DNA from: Hymenobacter volaticus
GTDB taxonomy: Bacteria; Bacteroidota; Bacteroidia; Cytophagales; Hymenobacteraceae
Direction: 5' to 3'
Length of the DNA: 64,000 nt
Assembly: GCF_022921055.1 (NCBI RefSeq)
Contig: NZ_CP095063.1
Coordinates: 1 to 64,000 of the forward strand
The notes below the pieces were generated by a model. It made no database searches. It was given only the letters and a program-made list of their open reading frames with translations, and was not told where the DNA came from. A program made the translations under genes and the position numbers. This document shows positions 63,737 through 64,000 of this stretch, in pieces (position 1 is the stretch's first letter; every line of letters starts with the position of its first letter).

Positions 63737-64000
63737 ATGTGTAATCTAGCCCGTCCCTTGCATCACAAACTCGATTCGCCCGCCGGCCATCTGAGCCCAA
63801 GCGAAAGCAAAACTTTGGCGGTTTTTATTCCGGAAGTGCCCAATCATTTCTTCTCGTTGGCCTTGAAGGGCATCGAAGAAATGGCCCGCTGTCACCACTA
63901 CCAGGTGCTGGTGTACCTTACTTCCGAGGTTAGCCAGCCAGTATTAGTGGTTGAACGCTTGCTGGCTAGTGGCCGTGTGGACGGGGTGCTGGTGTCGGCG
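63737..64000 (+). CDS. LacI/GalR-type sugar-binding protein, 3' end outside window, HTH not found
   Basis: The frame runs from an ATG to the window end. After 24 residues it reads TLAVFIPEVPNHFFSLALKG and ends in ERLLASGRVDGVLVSA, the start of a LacI effector-binding domain, where the linker normally joins it to the DNA-binding head. The usual 50-60-residue helix-turn-helix is not present upstream, and only about 100 bp separate the start from the xylA stop. It is probably the xylose-operon regulator that lost its head, or an odd headless protein. It may also continue normally beyond the window. Confidence 0.65.
   Translation, partial: MCNLARPLHHKLDSPAGHLSPSESKTLAVFIPEVPNHFFSLALKGIEEMARCHHYQVLVYLTSEVSQPVLVVERLLASGRVDGVLVSA

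Noticed and set aside
1..64000. CRISPR arrays, tRNA or rRNA genes, insertion sequences, prophage
   Set aside because: No regular spaced repeats, cloverleaf sequences, transposase genes or phage structural genes other than T6SS homologues were seen.

Overview
ORGANISM. The window looks like a chromosomal segment of a GC-rich Bacteroidota in the Cytophagales, most like Hymenobacter or a relative. Evidence: a subtype iii type VI secretion system (TssB, C, D, E, F, G, K, N, O and ClpV, with no TssJ/L/M), several TAnnTTTG-type -7 promoter boxes, weak Shine-Dalgarno sequences, a TonB-dependent receptor, and a CarboxypepD_reg-like membrane protein. No rRNA, tRNA or CRISPR array was seen. REGION 1 (1-19566), T6SS. 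A VgrG spike gene cut by the window edge is followed by a DUF4280 (PAAR-like)-Hint-nuclease effector and its immunity gene. Next comes a graveyard of displaced cassettes: a second Hint-HNH toxin without the PAAR-like part, a SUKH immunity gene, a TPR gene, and a third Hint scrap joined to an immunity-gene scrap. The Hint segments are GC-rich and nearly identical, while the toxin tips and immunity genes are AT-rich. The structural genes follow: tssD-tssC-tssB (minus), clpV (plus), tssF-tssE-tssO-tssK-tssN (minus), tssG (plus). REGION 2 (19600-30113), redox and regulation. It holds AraC-type regulators, a TetX-like FAD monooxygenase, an azoreductase and a luciferase-like monooxygenase sharing the same double-palindrome operator, a roadblock protein, a CarboxypepD_reg protein, an HtrA protease and a lone tyrosine recombinase beside an 18-bp inverted repeat. 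REGION 3 (30300-36516), catabolism. A RidA / D-threonine-aldolase-type PLP enzyme / M19 dipeptidase operon points to processing of D-amino-acid dipeptides. GH51 arabinofuranosidase, a DUF1349 protein and an O-methyltransferase follow. REGION 4 (36662-50007), cobalamin. CobQ, CobD, CbiB and CbiA, a P-loop NTPase, a cobalamin riboswitch, BtuF-BtuC-BtuD, a BtuB-type receptor, CobU and PduO form a uptake, late-synthesis and adenosylation locus. REGION 5 (50042-64000), stress and sugars. OtsA-OtsB fusion, AraC and SDR, a divergent HxlR/QorB pair, an S41-like protease, a rhamnogalacturonan-acetylesterase-like SGNH hydrolase, and xylB-xylA followed by a LacI-type protein that seems to lack its DNA-binding domain. 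SEQUENCE QUALITY. At least six genes (TPR, TssF, AraC, HtrA twice, SDR) are broken by what looks like one missing base, mostly in short homopolymer runs. This pattern fits sequencing errors better than gene decay, so these genes are given as single loci.
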